Source: Kribbella solani (GTDB lineage: Bacteria; Actinomycetota; Actinomycetes; Propionibacteriales; Kribbellaceae). Taken from it: a stretch of DNA of 64,000 nucleotides. Of this stretch, positions 1 to 7,958 are shown in pieces. The notes beneath the pieces were generated by a model. It saw nothing but the letters and a program-made list of their open reading frames with translations, had not been told where the DNA came from and ran no database searches. The translations under genes were made by a program, and so were the position numbers. The DNA lies in the NCBI RefSeq assembly GCF_014205295.1, contig NZ_JACHNF010000001.1, positions 4,960,001 to 5,024,000 of the forward strand, given 5' to 3'. Position 1 is the first letter of the stretch, and each line of letters starts with the position of its first letter.

Positions 1-75
1 CTGGAGCACCGCTTCTTCATCGACGCCGAGGGCAGCCTCGCCACCGACAACTGGGGTGGCGCGATCGCCGGGTAG
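1..75 (+). CDS. 3' end of an unidentified gene
   Basis: The first 24 codons of frame 1 are open and end with TAG at 73-75. The peptide ends DNWGGAIAG. The fragment is too short to assign to a family, and it is called coding mainly because it is open from the window edge and stops just before the regulatory region of the next operon. It could be the end of a real upstream gene on the same strand or chance. Confidence 0.35.
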   Translation: MEHRFFIDAEGSLATDNWGGAIAG

Positions 76-80
76 GGCTT

Positions 81-106
81 GATAGGTCGTGTCTATCGGC
101 TGATAG
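81..106. promoter_or_regulatory. Three-half-site GATAG operator upstream of the formate dehydrogenase operon
   Basis: GATAG (81-85), CTATC (93-97) and GATAG (102-106) form two overlapping perfect inverted repeats, one with a 7-bp and one with a 4-bp spacer. The first, GATAGGTCGTGTCTATC, has the spaced dyad shape typical of LysR-type activator sites. A possible -35 TTGACC lies at 118-123 and the first gene starts at 155, so the operator sits upstream of the promoter, as expected for an activator. No LysR gene lies beside it in the window; the identity of the regulator is inference. Confidence 0.55.
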
Positions 107-154
107 CGAGCATTGCTTTGACCGGGTCGGGGTTCGCGACGGAATGTTGTATGC

Positions 155-649
155 ATGACGAGTGAGGTCGTGGCCGCCGCCCCCGTCCCGGTCCCCGGGC
201 GCGCCCAGCGAGTGCGCGAGCTCGCCCTCGCCCGGCAGGATCTGCGCGGACCGCTGATCCCGATCCTGCATGCGGTGCAGGAGGAGCTCGGGTACGTCGC
301 GCCGGCCGACGTCGCGGTCCTCGCCGACGTACTCAACCTTTCGGTCGCCGAGGTGCACGGCGTCGTCACGTTCTACAAGGACTTCCGGCGTACGCCCGCC
401 GGCCGCACGACCGTGACCATCTGCCAAGCCGAGGCGTGCCGCTCGGTGGGCGCGGTCGCCCTGGCCGCCCACGCCCAGGCGACGACCGGCTGCGGCTTCG
501 GCGAAACCACGGCCGACAACCGTCTGACCCTCGAACAGACGTACTGCTTCGGCAACTGCGCCCTCGGCCCAGCCGTACAAGTAGGCGACAAACTCCACGG
601 CCGAGTCACCCCCACCCGCCTGGACGCCCTCCTGGGAGACGCCCGATGA
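155..649 (+). CDS. fdsG: NAD-dependent formate dehydrogenase gamma subunit (NuoE-like)
   Basis: This 164-residue protein is the NuoE-like thioredoxin-fold [2Fe-2S] subunit of a cytoplasmic NAD+-reducing formate dehydrogenase. The four cluster ligands are visible as CQAEAC (C-x4-C) and CFGNC (C-x3-C), the typical NuoE spacing. The N-terminal half is helical, with the PILHAVQEELGYV segment common in NuoE. It passes electrons between the alpha and beta subunits. ATG at 155 is used; an out-of-frame ATG lies at 151 and no clear ribosome site precedes either, so the message may have a short leader. The stop overlaps the next start (ATGA), so translation is probably coupled with the beta subunit. 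Confidence 0.9.
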   Translation: MTSEVVAAAPVPVPGRAQRVRELALARQDLRGPLIPILHAVQEELGYVAPADVAVLADVLNLSVAEVHGVVTFYKDFRRTPAGRTTVTICQAEACRSVGAVALAAHAQATTGCGFGETTADNRLTLEQTYCFGNCALGPAVQVGDKLHGRVTPTRLDALLGDAR

Positions 650-2313
650 CCCATGACGCCGAGCCGGCCGACCCCTCATCCACTCCCGCGCCGGGTACTC
701 GTCCAGCCGACCCCTCATCCACTCCCGCGCCGGGTACTCGTCCAGCCGACCCCTCATCCACTCCCGCGCCGGGTACTCGTCCGGCCGGCCGGGTGTTTGT
801 TTCTTGCGACTCGGCGGCGCGGTCGGTCGGCGCGGACGAGGTCGCCGAGCGGATCGCCGCGCAGGCGGCGGAGGTGGAGATCGTACGCACCGGCTCGCGG
901 GGAATGTTGTGGCTCGAACCGATGGTGGAGGTGGAGACCCCCGAGGGACGAGTCGGCTACGGACCGGTCGCCCCTGAGGACGTCGACGGCCTGATCGCCG
1001 CCGGCATGCTCACCGGCTCGCCATCAATCGCCGGGTGCCTTGGGCTGGTGGACGAGCTGCCCTGGATGGCAAAGCAGCAGCGGGTGACGTTCGCGCGGGT
1101 CGGCGTGGTGGACCCGATCTCGACCACCGACTACGTCGCACACGGTGGGATGAAGGGGCTTCGGGCCGCACTGGAGCTGCCGCCGGCGGAGGTTGTCGAA
1201 GCAGTGGTGGAATCGGGCCTGCGCGGACGCGGTGGCGCCGGCTTCCCCACCGGGATCAAGTGGCGGACCGTACTCGGCGCCGAAGCGGACCTGAAGTTCG
1301 TCTGCTGCAACGCCGACGAAGGCGACTCCGGCACCTTTGCCGACCGGATGCTGATCGAAGGCGATCCGTTCACACTGATCGAAGGCATGACCATCGCCGC
1401 GTACGCCGTCGGTGCCGCTGAAGGCTACGTGTACCTCCGCTCGGAGTACCCCGATGCGGTGGCAACCCTGACAACCGCGATCGAACGGGCGCGCGCGGAA
1501 GGCTGGCTGGGCCCGGACATCCTCGGCTCCGGTTTCGGCTTCGACCTGCAGGTACGGGTCGGCGCCGGCGCGTACATCTGCGGCGAGGAAACCTCCATGC
1601 TCGAAAGCCTCGAAGGCAAACGCGGAATGGTTCGCTCCAAACCTCCGATCCCTGCTCTGCAAGGACTCTTCGGCCGCCCGACCGTGGTGAACAACGTGTT
1701 GTCATTGGCAACGATTCCGGCGATTCTCGCGGACGGCGCAGTAAAGTACGCCGCGTACGGAACCGGCCGCTCGCTCGGAACCAGCGTCTTCCAGCTGGGT
1801 GGAAACGTCGCCCGCGGCGGCATCGTGGAAACCGCGTTCGGGATCACCCTCGGCGAACTGGTCAACGACTTCGGCGGCGGTACCGCGTCCGGCCGGCCGG
1901 TGCGCGCGGTACAGGTCGGCGGCCCGCTCGGCGCGTACCTTCCGGTCGAGCAGTTCGGGCTGCCGATGGACTACGAGGCGTTCGCGGCCGCCGGCGCGAT
2001 GGTCGGGCACGGCGGGATCGTGGTGTTCGACGACACCGTGGACATGGCGGCGATGGCCCGGTTCGCGTTCGAGTTCTGCGCGGCCGAGTCGTGCGGGAAG
2101 TGCACCCCGTGCCGGGTCGGCGCGGTCCGCGGCGTGGAGACGATCGACCGCATCATGACCGACACCGCCGGTAGCGACCGGGCGCGGAACCTGGTCCTGC
2201 TCGACGACCTGTGCGAACTGATGACCGACGGCTCGCTCTGCGCGATGGGCGGCCTGACCCCGATGCCGGTACGCAGTGCCGTCCGCCACTTCGGAGAGGA
2301 CTTCCACGCATGA
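646..2313 (+). CDS. fdsB: NAD-dependent formate dehydrogenase beta subunit (NuoF-like)
   Basis: This 555-residue diaphorase subunit transfers electrons to NAD+. After a short repeat-encoded linker (residues 7-45) come a thioredoxin-like segment, the FMN/NADH-binding motif RGRGGAGFPTG near residue 193, NADEGDSGTF near 223, GAGAYICGEETSM near 306, and the 4Fe-4S ligands in ESCGKCTPCRVG near 481 with a last Cys near 532. These are all hallmarks of NuoF/HoxF/FdsB. ATG 646 overlaps the gamma-subunit stop, and a longer reading frame upstream of it is ignored because it runs through fdsG. The odd part is the triplicated 13-residue proline-rich linker between start and first domain, absent from ordinary FdsB. 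Confidence 0.92.
   Translation: MTHDAEPADPSSTPAPGTRPADPSSTPAPGTRPADPSSTPAPGTRPAGRVFVSCDSAARSVGADEVAERIAAQAAEVEIVRTGSRGMLWLEPMVEVETPEGRVGYGPVAPEDVDGLIAAGMLTGSPSIAGCLGLVDELPWMAKQQRVTFARVGVVDPISTTDYVAHGGMKGLRAALELPPAEVVEAVVESGLRGRGGAGFPTGIKWRTVLGAEADLKFVCCNADEGDSGTFADRMLIEGDPFTLIEGMTIAAYAVGAAEGYVYLRSEYPDAVATLTTAIERARAEGWLGPDILGSGFGFDLQVRVGAGAYICGEETSMLESLEGKRGMVRSKPPIPALQGLFGRPTVVNNVLSLATIPAILADGAVKYAAYGTGRSLGTSVFQLGGNVARGGIVETAFGITLGELVNDFGGGTASGRPVRAVQVGGPLGAYLPVEQFGLPMDYEAFAAAGAMVGHGGIVVFDDTVDMAAMARFAFEFCAAESCGKCTPCRVGAVRGVETIDRIMTDTAGSDRARNLVLLDDLCELMTDGSLCAMGGLTPMPVRSAVRHFGEDFHA
664..780 (+). repeat. 39-bp tandem repeat, three copies, inside fdsB
   Basis: Three head-to-tail 39-bp units lie at 664-702, 703-741 and 742-780, nearly identical (one g/a change in the third base). 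Because 39 is a multiple of three, the reading frame is kept and each unit encodes a 13-residue block starting PADPSS and ending GTR. The reverse strand is also open and reads DEYPAREWMRG. Copy number can change without frameshift, so the linker length may vary between strains. Confidence 0.95.
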
Positions 2314-5123
2314 CGCTGCTGAAGGAACCTGACTTCGGTACGCCGGCCCGCCCCGGTGCCGCCACCGTCGAGCTGACCGTCGACGGCGTAGCAGTGCGGG
2401 TCCCACCGGGTACTTCGGTCCTGCGCGCGGCGAAGGAAGCCGGTGTGGACGTACCGAAACTGTGCGCGACCGACAACCTGGAGGCGTTCGGGTCGTGCCG
2501 GTTGTGCGTGGTCGAGATCGACGGCGTCCGCGGCACGCCCGCTTCGTGTACGACGCCGGTCGCGGCGGGCATGGTCGTACGCACCCAGAACGAGCGGCTC
2601 GGCAAACTGCGCCGCGGCGTGATGGAGCTGTACATCTCCGATCACCCGCTCGACTGCCTGACCTGCTCGGCCAACGGCGACTGCGAGTTGCAGGACATGG
2701 CCGGCGTCACCGGACTGCGCGAAGTGCGGTACGGCTCGGGTGTCGACGCCGGCGCGAATCATCTGGATCTACCAACGGATTCGTCCAACCCGTACTTCGA
2801 TTTCGAGGCATCGAAGTGCATCGCGTGCTCGCGCTGCGTCCGCGCGTGTGACGAAGTACAGGGAACGCTCGCGCTGACGATCGAAGGGCGTGGCTTCGAC
2901 TCGAAGGTCGCGGCCGGTGCCGGCGGATCGTTCTTCGATTCCGACTGCGTGTCCTGCGGCGCGTGCGTGCAGGCCTGTCCGACCGCGACGCTGCAGGAGA
3001 AGTCGGTCGTCGAGCTCGGGATGCCGACGCGGACAGTGCTGACGACGTGCGCGTACTGCGGGGTCGGCTGTTCGTTCAAGGCCGAGTTGCGCGGCGACGA
3101 ACTGGTGCGGATGGTGCCGTACAAGAACGGCGGCGCGAACGAAGGACACTCGTGTGTGAAAGGGCGGTTCGCGTTCGGGTACGCGAGTCACCCGGACCGG
3201 GTGCTGGAGCCGATGGTGCGGGACAAGATCTCCGACCCGTGGCGGACGGTCTCGTGGCCGGAGGCGATCTCGTTCACCGCCCGGCGATTGCGGGAGATCC
3301 AGGCGGCGCATGGGCAAGGGTCGATCGGCGCGATCACCTCGTCGCGGACGACCAACGAAGAGGTGTACGCGGTCCAGAAGCTGGTTCGCGCCGTGTTCGG
3401 GAACAACAATGTCGACACCTGCGCGCGGGTCTGTCATTCACCGACCGGGTACGGACTGAAACAGACCTTCGGCGAATCCGCCGGCACGCAGGATTTCCGT
3501 TCCGTCGACGAATCCGACGTGATTCTGGTGATCGGTTCGAACCCGACCGACGCGCACCCGGTCTTCGGATCGCGAATGAAACAACGCATTCGGCAAGGCG
3601 CGAAACTGATCGTGATCGACCCGCGACGGATCGACCTGGTGCGTACGCCGCATGTCGAGGCCGCGTACCACCTGGAGCTCCGGCCGGGTACGAATGTCGC
3701 GATCGTCAACGCCTTGGCGCATGTGGTGGTGACGGAAGGACTGGTGGACCGGGAGTTCGTCGCGAGCCGGTGCGAGGACTTCGAGGCGTGGGAAACCTTC
3801 ATCGCACAACCGGAGCACAGCCCGGAGGCGGTCGCGGACATCTGCGGCGTACCGGCGGACAAGATCCGCGCGGCGGCGCGGCTGTACGCGACCGGCGGCA
3901 ACGCGGCGATCTACTACGGTCTCGGCGTCACCGAACACAGCCAGGGCTCGACCATGGTGATGGGGATGGCGAACCTCGCGATGGCGACCGGGAACATCGG
4001 CCGGCCGGGCGTCGGCGTGAACCCGATGCGCGGCCAGAACAACGTCCAGGGTTCGTGCGACATGGGTTCGTTCCCGCACGAGCTGCCCGGCTACCGGCAT
4101 GTTTCCAACGACGATGTCCGTGAGATCTACGAGCAGTTGTGGGGTACGCCGATCCTGAACGAACCCGGGCTGCGGATTCCGAACATGTTCGACGCGGCGA
4201 TCGACGGTTCGTTCAAGGCCTTGTTCGTGCAGGGCGAGGACATCGCGCAGTCCGATCCGAACACCCAGCACGTGTTCGCGGCGCTCGGCGCGCTGGAACT
4301 GCTGGTGGTGCAGGACCTGTTCGTCAACGAGACCGCGAAATTCGCGCACGTGTTGCTGCCCGGGACCTCGTTCCTGGAAAAGGACGGCACGTTCACGAAC
4401 GCCGAGCGGCGGATCAACCGGGTCCGGCCGATCATGGCACCGCGAACCGGCAAACAGGAATGGGAGATCATCTGCGAGATCGCGCAGGCGATGGGGTACC
4501 CGATGCAGTACGAGTCGGCGGCGCGGATCATGGACGAGATCGCACTGACCACGCCGACGTTCACCGGGGTGTCTTTCGATCGGCTGGACGAACTCGGCTC
4601 GATCCAATGGCCTTGCGACGTGGACCATCCGGAGGGTACGCCGATCATGCACTCGGCCGAATTCACCCGCGGCAAAGGCCGGTTCATGGAGACCGTTTAC
4701 GTGCCGACCTCGGAGCGGTCGACCCGGAAGTTCCCGTTGATTCTGACGACCGGGCGCATTCTTTCGCAGTACAACGTCGGGGCGCAGACGCGGCGGACGG
4801 CGAATGTGGCTTGGCATTCCGAGGACGTACTGGAACTGCATCCGCATGACGCCGAAGTACGCGGGGTGACCGACGGCGATCTGATCGCATTGTCCAGCCG
4901 GGTCGGGCGGACCGAACTGCGCGCGAAGATCTCGGACCGGATGCCGGTCGGGGTCTGCTACACGACGTTCCACCATCCGGTGAGTGGCGCGAACGTCGTC
5001 ACCACTGACAACTCGGACTGGGCGACGAACTGCCCCGAATACAAGGTCACCGCGGTGCAAGTGGATCTCGTTCCGACCTCAGTCGCTGCTGTTCCTGAAG
5101 TAGTTGTTGCTGGAGGCAAGTGA
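2310..5123 (+). CDS. fdsA: NAD-dependent formate dehydrogenase alpha subunit (molybdenum catalytic subunit)
   Basis: This 937-residue subunit oxidises formate to CO2 at a molybdopterin guanine dinucleotide centre. It begins with a [2Fe-2S] plant-ferredoxin-like domain (Cys from about residue 52), a His-Cys 4Fe-4S segment around HPLDCLTC, two 4Fe-4S motifs (CIACSRCVRAC, CVSCGACVQAC), then a fourth cluster CAYCGVGC near residue 247. The active-site segment is CARVCHSPT with Cys375 in the place held by selenocysteine in E. coli FdhF. MRGQNNVQGSCDMG and a C-terminal molybdopterin-binding domain follow. There is no TAT signal, so it acts in the cytoplasm. ATG overlaps the beta-subunit stop. Confidence 0.95.
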   Translation: MTLLKEPDFGTPARPGAATVELTVDGVAVRVPPGTSVLRAAKEAGVDVPKLCATDNLEAFGSCRLCVVEIDGVRGTPASCTTPVAAGMVVRTQNERLGKLRRGVMELYISDHPLDCLTCSANGDCELQDMAGVTGLREVRYGSGVDAGANHLDLPTDSSNPYFDFEASKCIACSRCVRACDEVQGTLALTIEGRGFDSKVAAGAGGSFFDSDCVSCGACVQACPTATLQEKSVVELGMPTRTVLTTCAYCGVGCSFKAELRGDELVRMVPYKNGGANEGHSCVKGRFAFGYASHPDRVLEPMVRDKISDPWRTVSWPEAISFTARRLREIQAAHGQGSIGAITSSRTTNEEVYAVQKLVRAVFGNNNVDTCARVCHSPTGYGLKQTFGESAGTQDFRSVDESDVILVIGSNPTDAHPVFGSRMKQRIRQGAKLIVIDPRRIDLVRTPHVEAAYHLELRPGTNVAIVNALAHVVVTEGLVDREFVASRCEDFEAWETFIAQPEHSPEAVADICGVPADKIRAAARLYATGGNAAIYYGLGVTEHSQGSTMVMGMANLAMATGNIGRPGVGVNPMRGQNNVQGSCDMGSFPHELPGYRHVSNDDVREIYEQLWGTPILNEPGLRIPNMFDAAIDGSFKALFVQGEDIAQSDPNTQHVFAALGALELLVVQDLFVNETAKFAHVLLPGTSFLEKDGTFTNAERRINRVRPIMAPRTGKQEWEIICEIAQAMGYPMQYESAARIMDEIALTTPTFTGVSFDRLDELGSIQWPCDVDHPEGTPIMHSAEFTRGKGRFMETVYVPTSERSTRKFPLILTTGRILSQYNVGAQTRRTANVAWHSEDVLELHPHDAEVRGVTDGDLIALSSRVGRTELRAKISDRMPVGVCYTTFHHPVSGANVVTTDNSDWATNCPEYKVTAVQVDLVPTSVAAVPEVVVAGGK

Positions 5124-5344
5124 TGAGTTCGGGAGTGCCGCCGTACGTGCGGTTGGCGAACGAGATCGCGGCGCAGTTCGCGCATCGTGCGCCGGCGGAG
5201 GCGGCCACGGCGATCGCCAACCACCTGCGGGTGACGTGGGATCCGCGGATGAAGAGCGCGCTGATCGAGTACGCCAGGTCGGGTGGTCCGGATCTCGCTC
5301 CCGCCGCTGCCCAGGCCGCCCACCACCTGCAAGCCGGCTCGTGA
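5123..5344 (+). CDS. fdsD: Formate dehydrogenase delta subunit (FdsD-like)
   Basis: This 73-residue protein begins MSSGVPPYVRLANEIAAQF and matches the size, position and helical character of FdsD, a small accessory subunit found with NAD-dependent molybdenum formate dehydrogenases. ATG 5123 shares one base with the alpha-subunit TGA and is preceded by GGAGG at 5112-5116 at good spacing; a GTG three bases earlier would add one residue. It has no metal-binding motif. Its stop overlaps the next start (GTGA). Confidence 0.8.
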   Translation: MSSGVPPYVRLANEIAAQFAHRAPAEAATAIANHLRVTWDPRMKSALIEYARSGGPDLAPAAAQAAHHLQAGS

Positions 5345-6690
5345 CCAGCCGACTGGACAACCCGCGACTGCTCAGCCAGGGTGATCGCGTGGACGGCCCC
5401 CAGGACACACCTCACTCCAACCCGGGCCTTTCTCACTCAGGCCACGTCTCTTGGGACGCGGCCCGCGAGCTGGCGCACGCCGCCGGTCGTCCTGGAGTTG
5501 CCGTTTCGCTCGACCTAAGCGAGACGATCGGCTGCGTGCTGGCCGTTCCCCTCATCTCCCCAGTCGCGGTCCCACCGGTTGACCGGTCGGCGATGGACGG
5601 GTACGCCGTCTGCGGTCCCGGACCCTGGCAGGTAACCCACCACGTAGCCGCCGGCGCAACCGACCCCGGCGAACTGACCGAGGGTCAAGCCACCACTATC
5701 GTCACCGGCGCCACAGTCCCCACCGGAACCACAGCAGTAATCCCCTCAGAACAAGCACTACACACCGGCAACCACTTGACCCGCACCTCACCACCTTCTG
5801 AGCGGATGGGAGAGGAGGGCGGACCGGCCCGCGGCACGGGCGGGGTGACGGCCGGCGCCGCGCCTCCACGGGCGCCCGTGCGGGATCACATTCGGCGGGT
5901 GGGTGAGGAGTGTTGGGCTGGGGATGAGTTGCTTTCGGCGGGGGTGGTTGTCGGTCCGGCGGTGGTTGGGTTGGCTGCGACGGTTGGGCTTGATCGGCTG
6001 ACCGTGATCCCCAAGCCAACTGTCGCCGCTCTCATCACCGGTGACGAGCTGGTTCATCAAGGACCGTCCGGCCCTGGCCAAGTACGCGACGCCATCGGCC
6101 CGATGCTTCCCGCCCTGATCACCCAAGCCGGCGCCCACCTCCCAGCTGGGATCAACCACCTGGGGGACTCGCTGGACGAGCTGACCCGAGGGTTACGAGA
6201 GAGCCAAGCCGACCTCACACTGGTGTCAGGCTCCTCAGCCGCCGGCCCAGCAGACCACCTGCGACAAGCACTGACCGCACTTGGAGCTGAGCTGGTAGTC
6301 GACGGCGTCGCCTGCCGCCCAGGGCACCCACAAGCGTTGGCGCAGCTCCCAGACGGACGGCTCATTCTCGGCCTACCAGGCAACCCGTTCGCCGCACTGG
6401 TCGCGTTCCTTACCCTGGGTGTTGCAGCCATCGCCCGAATGCGCGGCCTCCCCCTCGCCGAGCTCCCACAGATCGCCATCCCCGGCGGAGTACATTGCCA
6501 CCCAACCAGCACCCGCCTCGTACCCGTACGCCTCACCCCCGACGGCGCCGTACCCATCGGCCATGACGGCTCCGCCATGCTCCGCGGCCCCGCCACGGCC
6601 GACGCCCTCGCCGTCGTCACCCCCGGCCCCACCAAAGCCATCGCCGCCCGCCTCCTGACCTCGGCCGGAACGACACCATGGGCCGGTTGA
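5341..6690 (+). CDS. moeA: Molybdopterin molybdenumtransferase MoeA-like protein
   Basis: MoeA inserts molybdate into adenylylated molybdopterin. The 449-residue product shows PPVDRSAMDGYAV near residue 78, the beta-barrel segment TIVTGATVPTGTTAVIP, LITGDELV near 231 and GLPGNPFAALVAF near 344. GTG 5341 overlaps the fdsD stop, which fixes the start. Two oddities are visible: a Gly/Pro/Ala-rich insertion around residues 150-185 between the barrel strands, and a degenerate active loop GSSAAGPADHL where most MoeA proteins read GGVSVGDYD. Location inside the formate dehydrogenase operon suggests a dedicated paralogue for this enzyme. It overlaps fdhD by 13 bases. Confidence 0.85.
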   Translation: MTSRLDNPRLLSQGDRVDGPQDTPHSNPGLSHSGHVSWDAARELAHAAGRPGVAVSLDLSETIGCVLAVPLISPVAVPPVDRSAMDGYAVCGPGPWQVTHHVAAGATDPGELTEGQATTIVTGATVPTGTTAVIPSEQALHTGNHLTRTSPPSERMGEEGGPARGTGGVTAGAAPPRAPVRDHIRRVGEECWAGDELLSAGVVVGPAVVGLAATVGLDRLTVIPKPTVAALITGDELVHQGPSGPGQVRDAIGPMLPALITQAGAHLPAGINHLGDSLDELTRGLRESQADLTLVSGSSAAGPADHLRQALTALGAELVVDGVACRPGHPQALAQLPDGRLILGLPGNPFAALVAFLTLGVAAIARMRGLPLAELPQIAIPGGVHCHPTSTRLVPVRLTPDGAVPIGHDGSAMLRGPATADALAVVTPGPTKAIAARLLTSAGTTPWAG

Positions 6691-7502
6691 TCGCCCGGCG
6701 ATCCGTCAGCCGGGTAGTCGCCGGCGAAGTACGCGCCCGCGCCGACTCGATCGCGGTTGAGGAACCGCTGGAGCTACGCGTCGGCGGCGTACCGCTGGCA
6801 GTGACGATGCGTACGCCGGGTCACGACGTCGAGCTCGCGCATGGATTCCTCCACACCGAAGGCGTGATCGGAACCGCCGACGACCTCCGCCTCGCCCGCT
6901 ACTGCGACTCTTTCGACGACGCCGGCCGCAACACGTACAACGTCCTCGACGTCACCCTCGCGCCGCACGTCCCGCCACCCAGCACCGGCGTGGAGCGCAA
7001 CTTCTACACCACTTCCTCCTGCGGTGTCTGCGGCAAAGCGTCCCTCGACGCGGTACGGACGAAGACCCGACACTCCCCCGCAAACGACACCACAACCATC
7101 GCGTACGAAGTGCTGGCCGTCCTCCCGGATGCATTGCGTGAACGGCAACAGGTGTTCGACCGTACCGGCGGATTGCACGCGGCCGGACTGTTCACTCCCG
7201 CGGGCGACCTGCTCGTCGTACGCGAGGACGTCGGCCGGCACAACGCCGTCGACAAGGTGATCGGGTGGGCGCTGCTGAACGGTCACGTACCAGCGCGCGG
7301 TCTGATCCTGATCGTGTCCGGCCGAACCTCGTTCGAGCTGGCGCAGAAGGCGGTGATGGCGGGCATCCCGGTCCTCGGCGCGGTGTCGGCGCCGAGTTCC
7401 CTCGCAATCGATCTCGCGGCTGAATCGGGTCTGACGCTGGCCGGTTTCATCCGCAACGGCAACCTGAACGTCTACAGCCGCCCGGACCGCGTGACCACCT
7501 GA
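6678..7502 (+). CDS. fdhD: Formate dehydrogenase accessory sulfurtransferase FdhD
   Basis: FdhD carries sulfur from a cysteine desulfurase to the molybdenum cofactor, a step required for formate dehydrogenase activity. The 274-residue protein has the functional Cys pair in SCGVCGKAS (Cys115 and Cys118), DRTGGLHAAGLF, DVGRHNAVDKVIG, and the C-terminal LIVSGRTSFELAQKAVMAGI block, all typical of the family at normal length. It starts inside the end of moeA and closes the operon; three bases separate its stop from the convergent MerR gene. Confidence 0.95.
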   Translation: MGRLIARRSVSRVVAGEVRARADSIAVEEPLELRVGGVPLAVTMRTPGHDVELAHGFLHTEGVIGTADDLRLARYCDSFDDAGRNTYNVLDVTLAPHVPPPSTGVERNFYTTSSCGVCGKASLDAVRTKTRHSPANDTTTIAYEVLAVLPDALRERQQVFDRTGGLHAAGLFTPAGDLLVVREDVGRHNAVDKVIGWALLNGHVPARGLILIVSGRTSFELAQKAVMAGIPVLGAVSAPSSLAIDLAAESGLTLAGFIRNGNLNVYSRPDRVTT

Positions 7503-7505
7503 CCG

Positions 7506-7946
7506 TCAGGACGCCTCGCTGGCACCGGCCTGGCTGGCCGGCGTCACCCACAAACACGCCGCGCTCCCGTCCTCGAGATGCTGCGCGTACACGGTCACCT
7601 TGTGCGTGATCACGTTCATACACTCGGTGAGCTCCTGGATCTGCGCGGCCACGTAATCCTGATGACCGCGCAACAGCGCGAGCCGATCCGCCTCGTTGCC
7701 CGGCCCTTGCCGGACCAGGTCCGTGTACTGGCGGATGGTGTCCAGTGGCATCCCCGACGAGCGGAACTTGATGCACATGTCCAGCCACTCGACGTCGTCC
7801 TCGGTGTAAACCCGCCGCCCGTTCGACTCGCGTCGTACCGGGTCCGCGAGCAGGCCCTCGCGCTCGTAGAACCGGAGCGCGTGCACGCTCAACCCGGTCC
7901 GCTCCGCCACCTGCCCGATACTCAGTCCAGCACCCATACGCGGCAC
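7506..7946 (-). CDS. MerR family transcriptional regulator
   Basis: This 146-residue protein has an N-terminal winged helix (SIGQVAERTGLSVHALRFYEREGLL, near residues 9-33) and the NGRRVYTEDDVEWL wing typical of MerR, followed by a dimerisation helix. There is no conserved Cys set for metals in the C-terminal part, only single Cys residues, so the ligand is unknown. A second ATG four codons in (7937) is an alternative start. It lies 12 bases downstream of the class V aminotransferase on the same strand, so both are probably cotranscribed and it may control that gene. Confidence 0.85.
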   Translation of the reverse strand: MPRMGAGLSIGQVAERTGLSVHALRFYEREGLLADPVRRESNGRRVYTEDDVEWLDMCIKFRSSGMPLDTIRQYTDLVRQGPGNEADRLALLRGHQDYVAAQIQELTECMNVITHKVTVYAQHLEDGSAACLWVTPASQAGASEAS

Positions 7947-7958
7947 CTTAACCCGGAT

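Noticed and set aside
17..757. Minus-strand frame of 246 codons at the window start
   Set aside because: It runs antisense through fdsG and the 39-bp repeat; its repeated DEYPAREWMRG is only the reverse reading of the minisatellite.
3438..5060. Minus-strand frame of 540 codons inside fdsA
   Set aside because: It is the antisense shadow of a well-supported catalytic subunit in high-GC DNA, rich in Arg, Pro and His without any domain.
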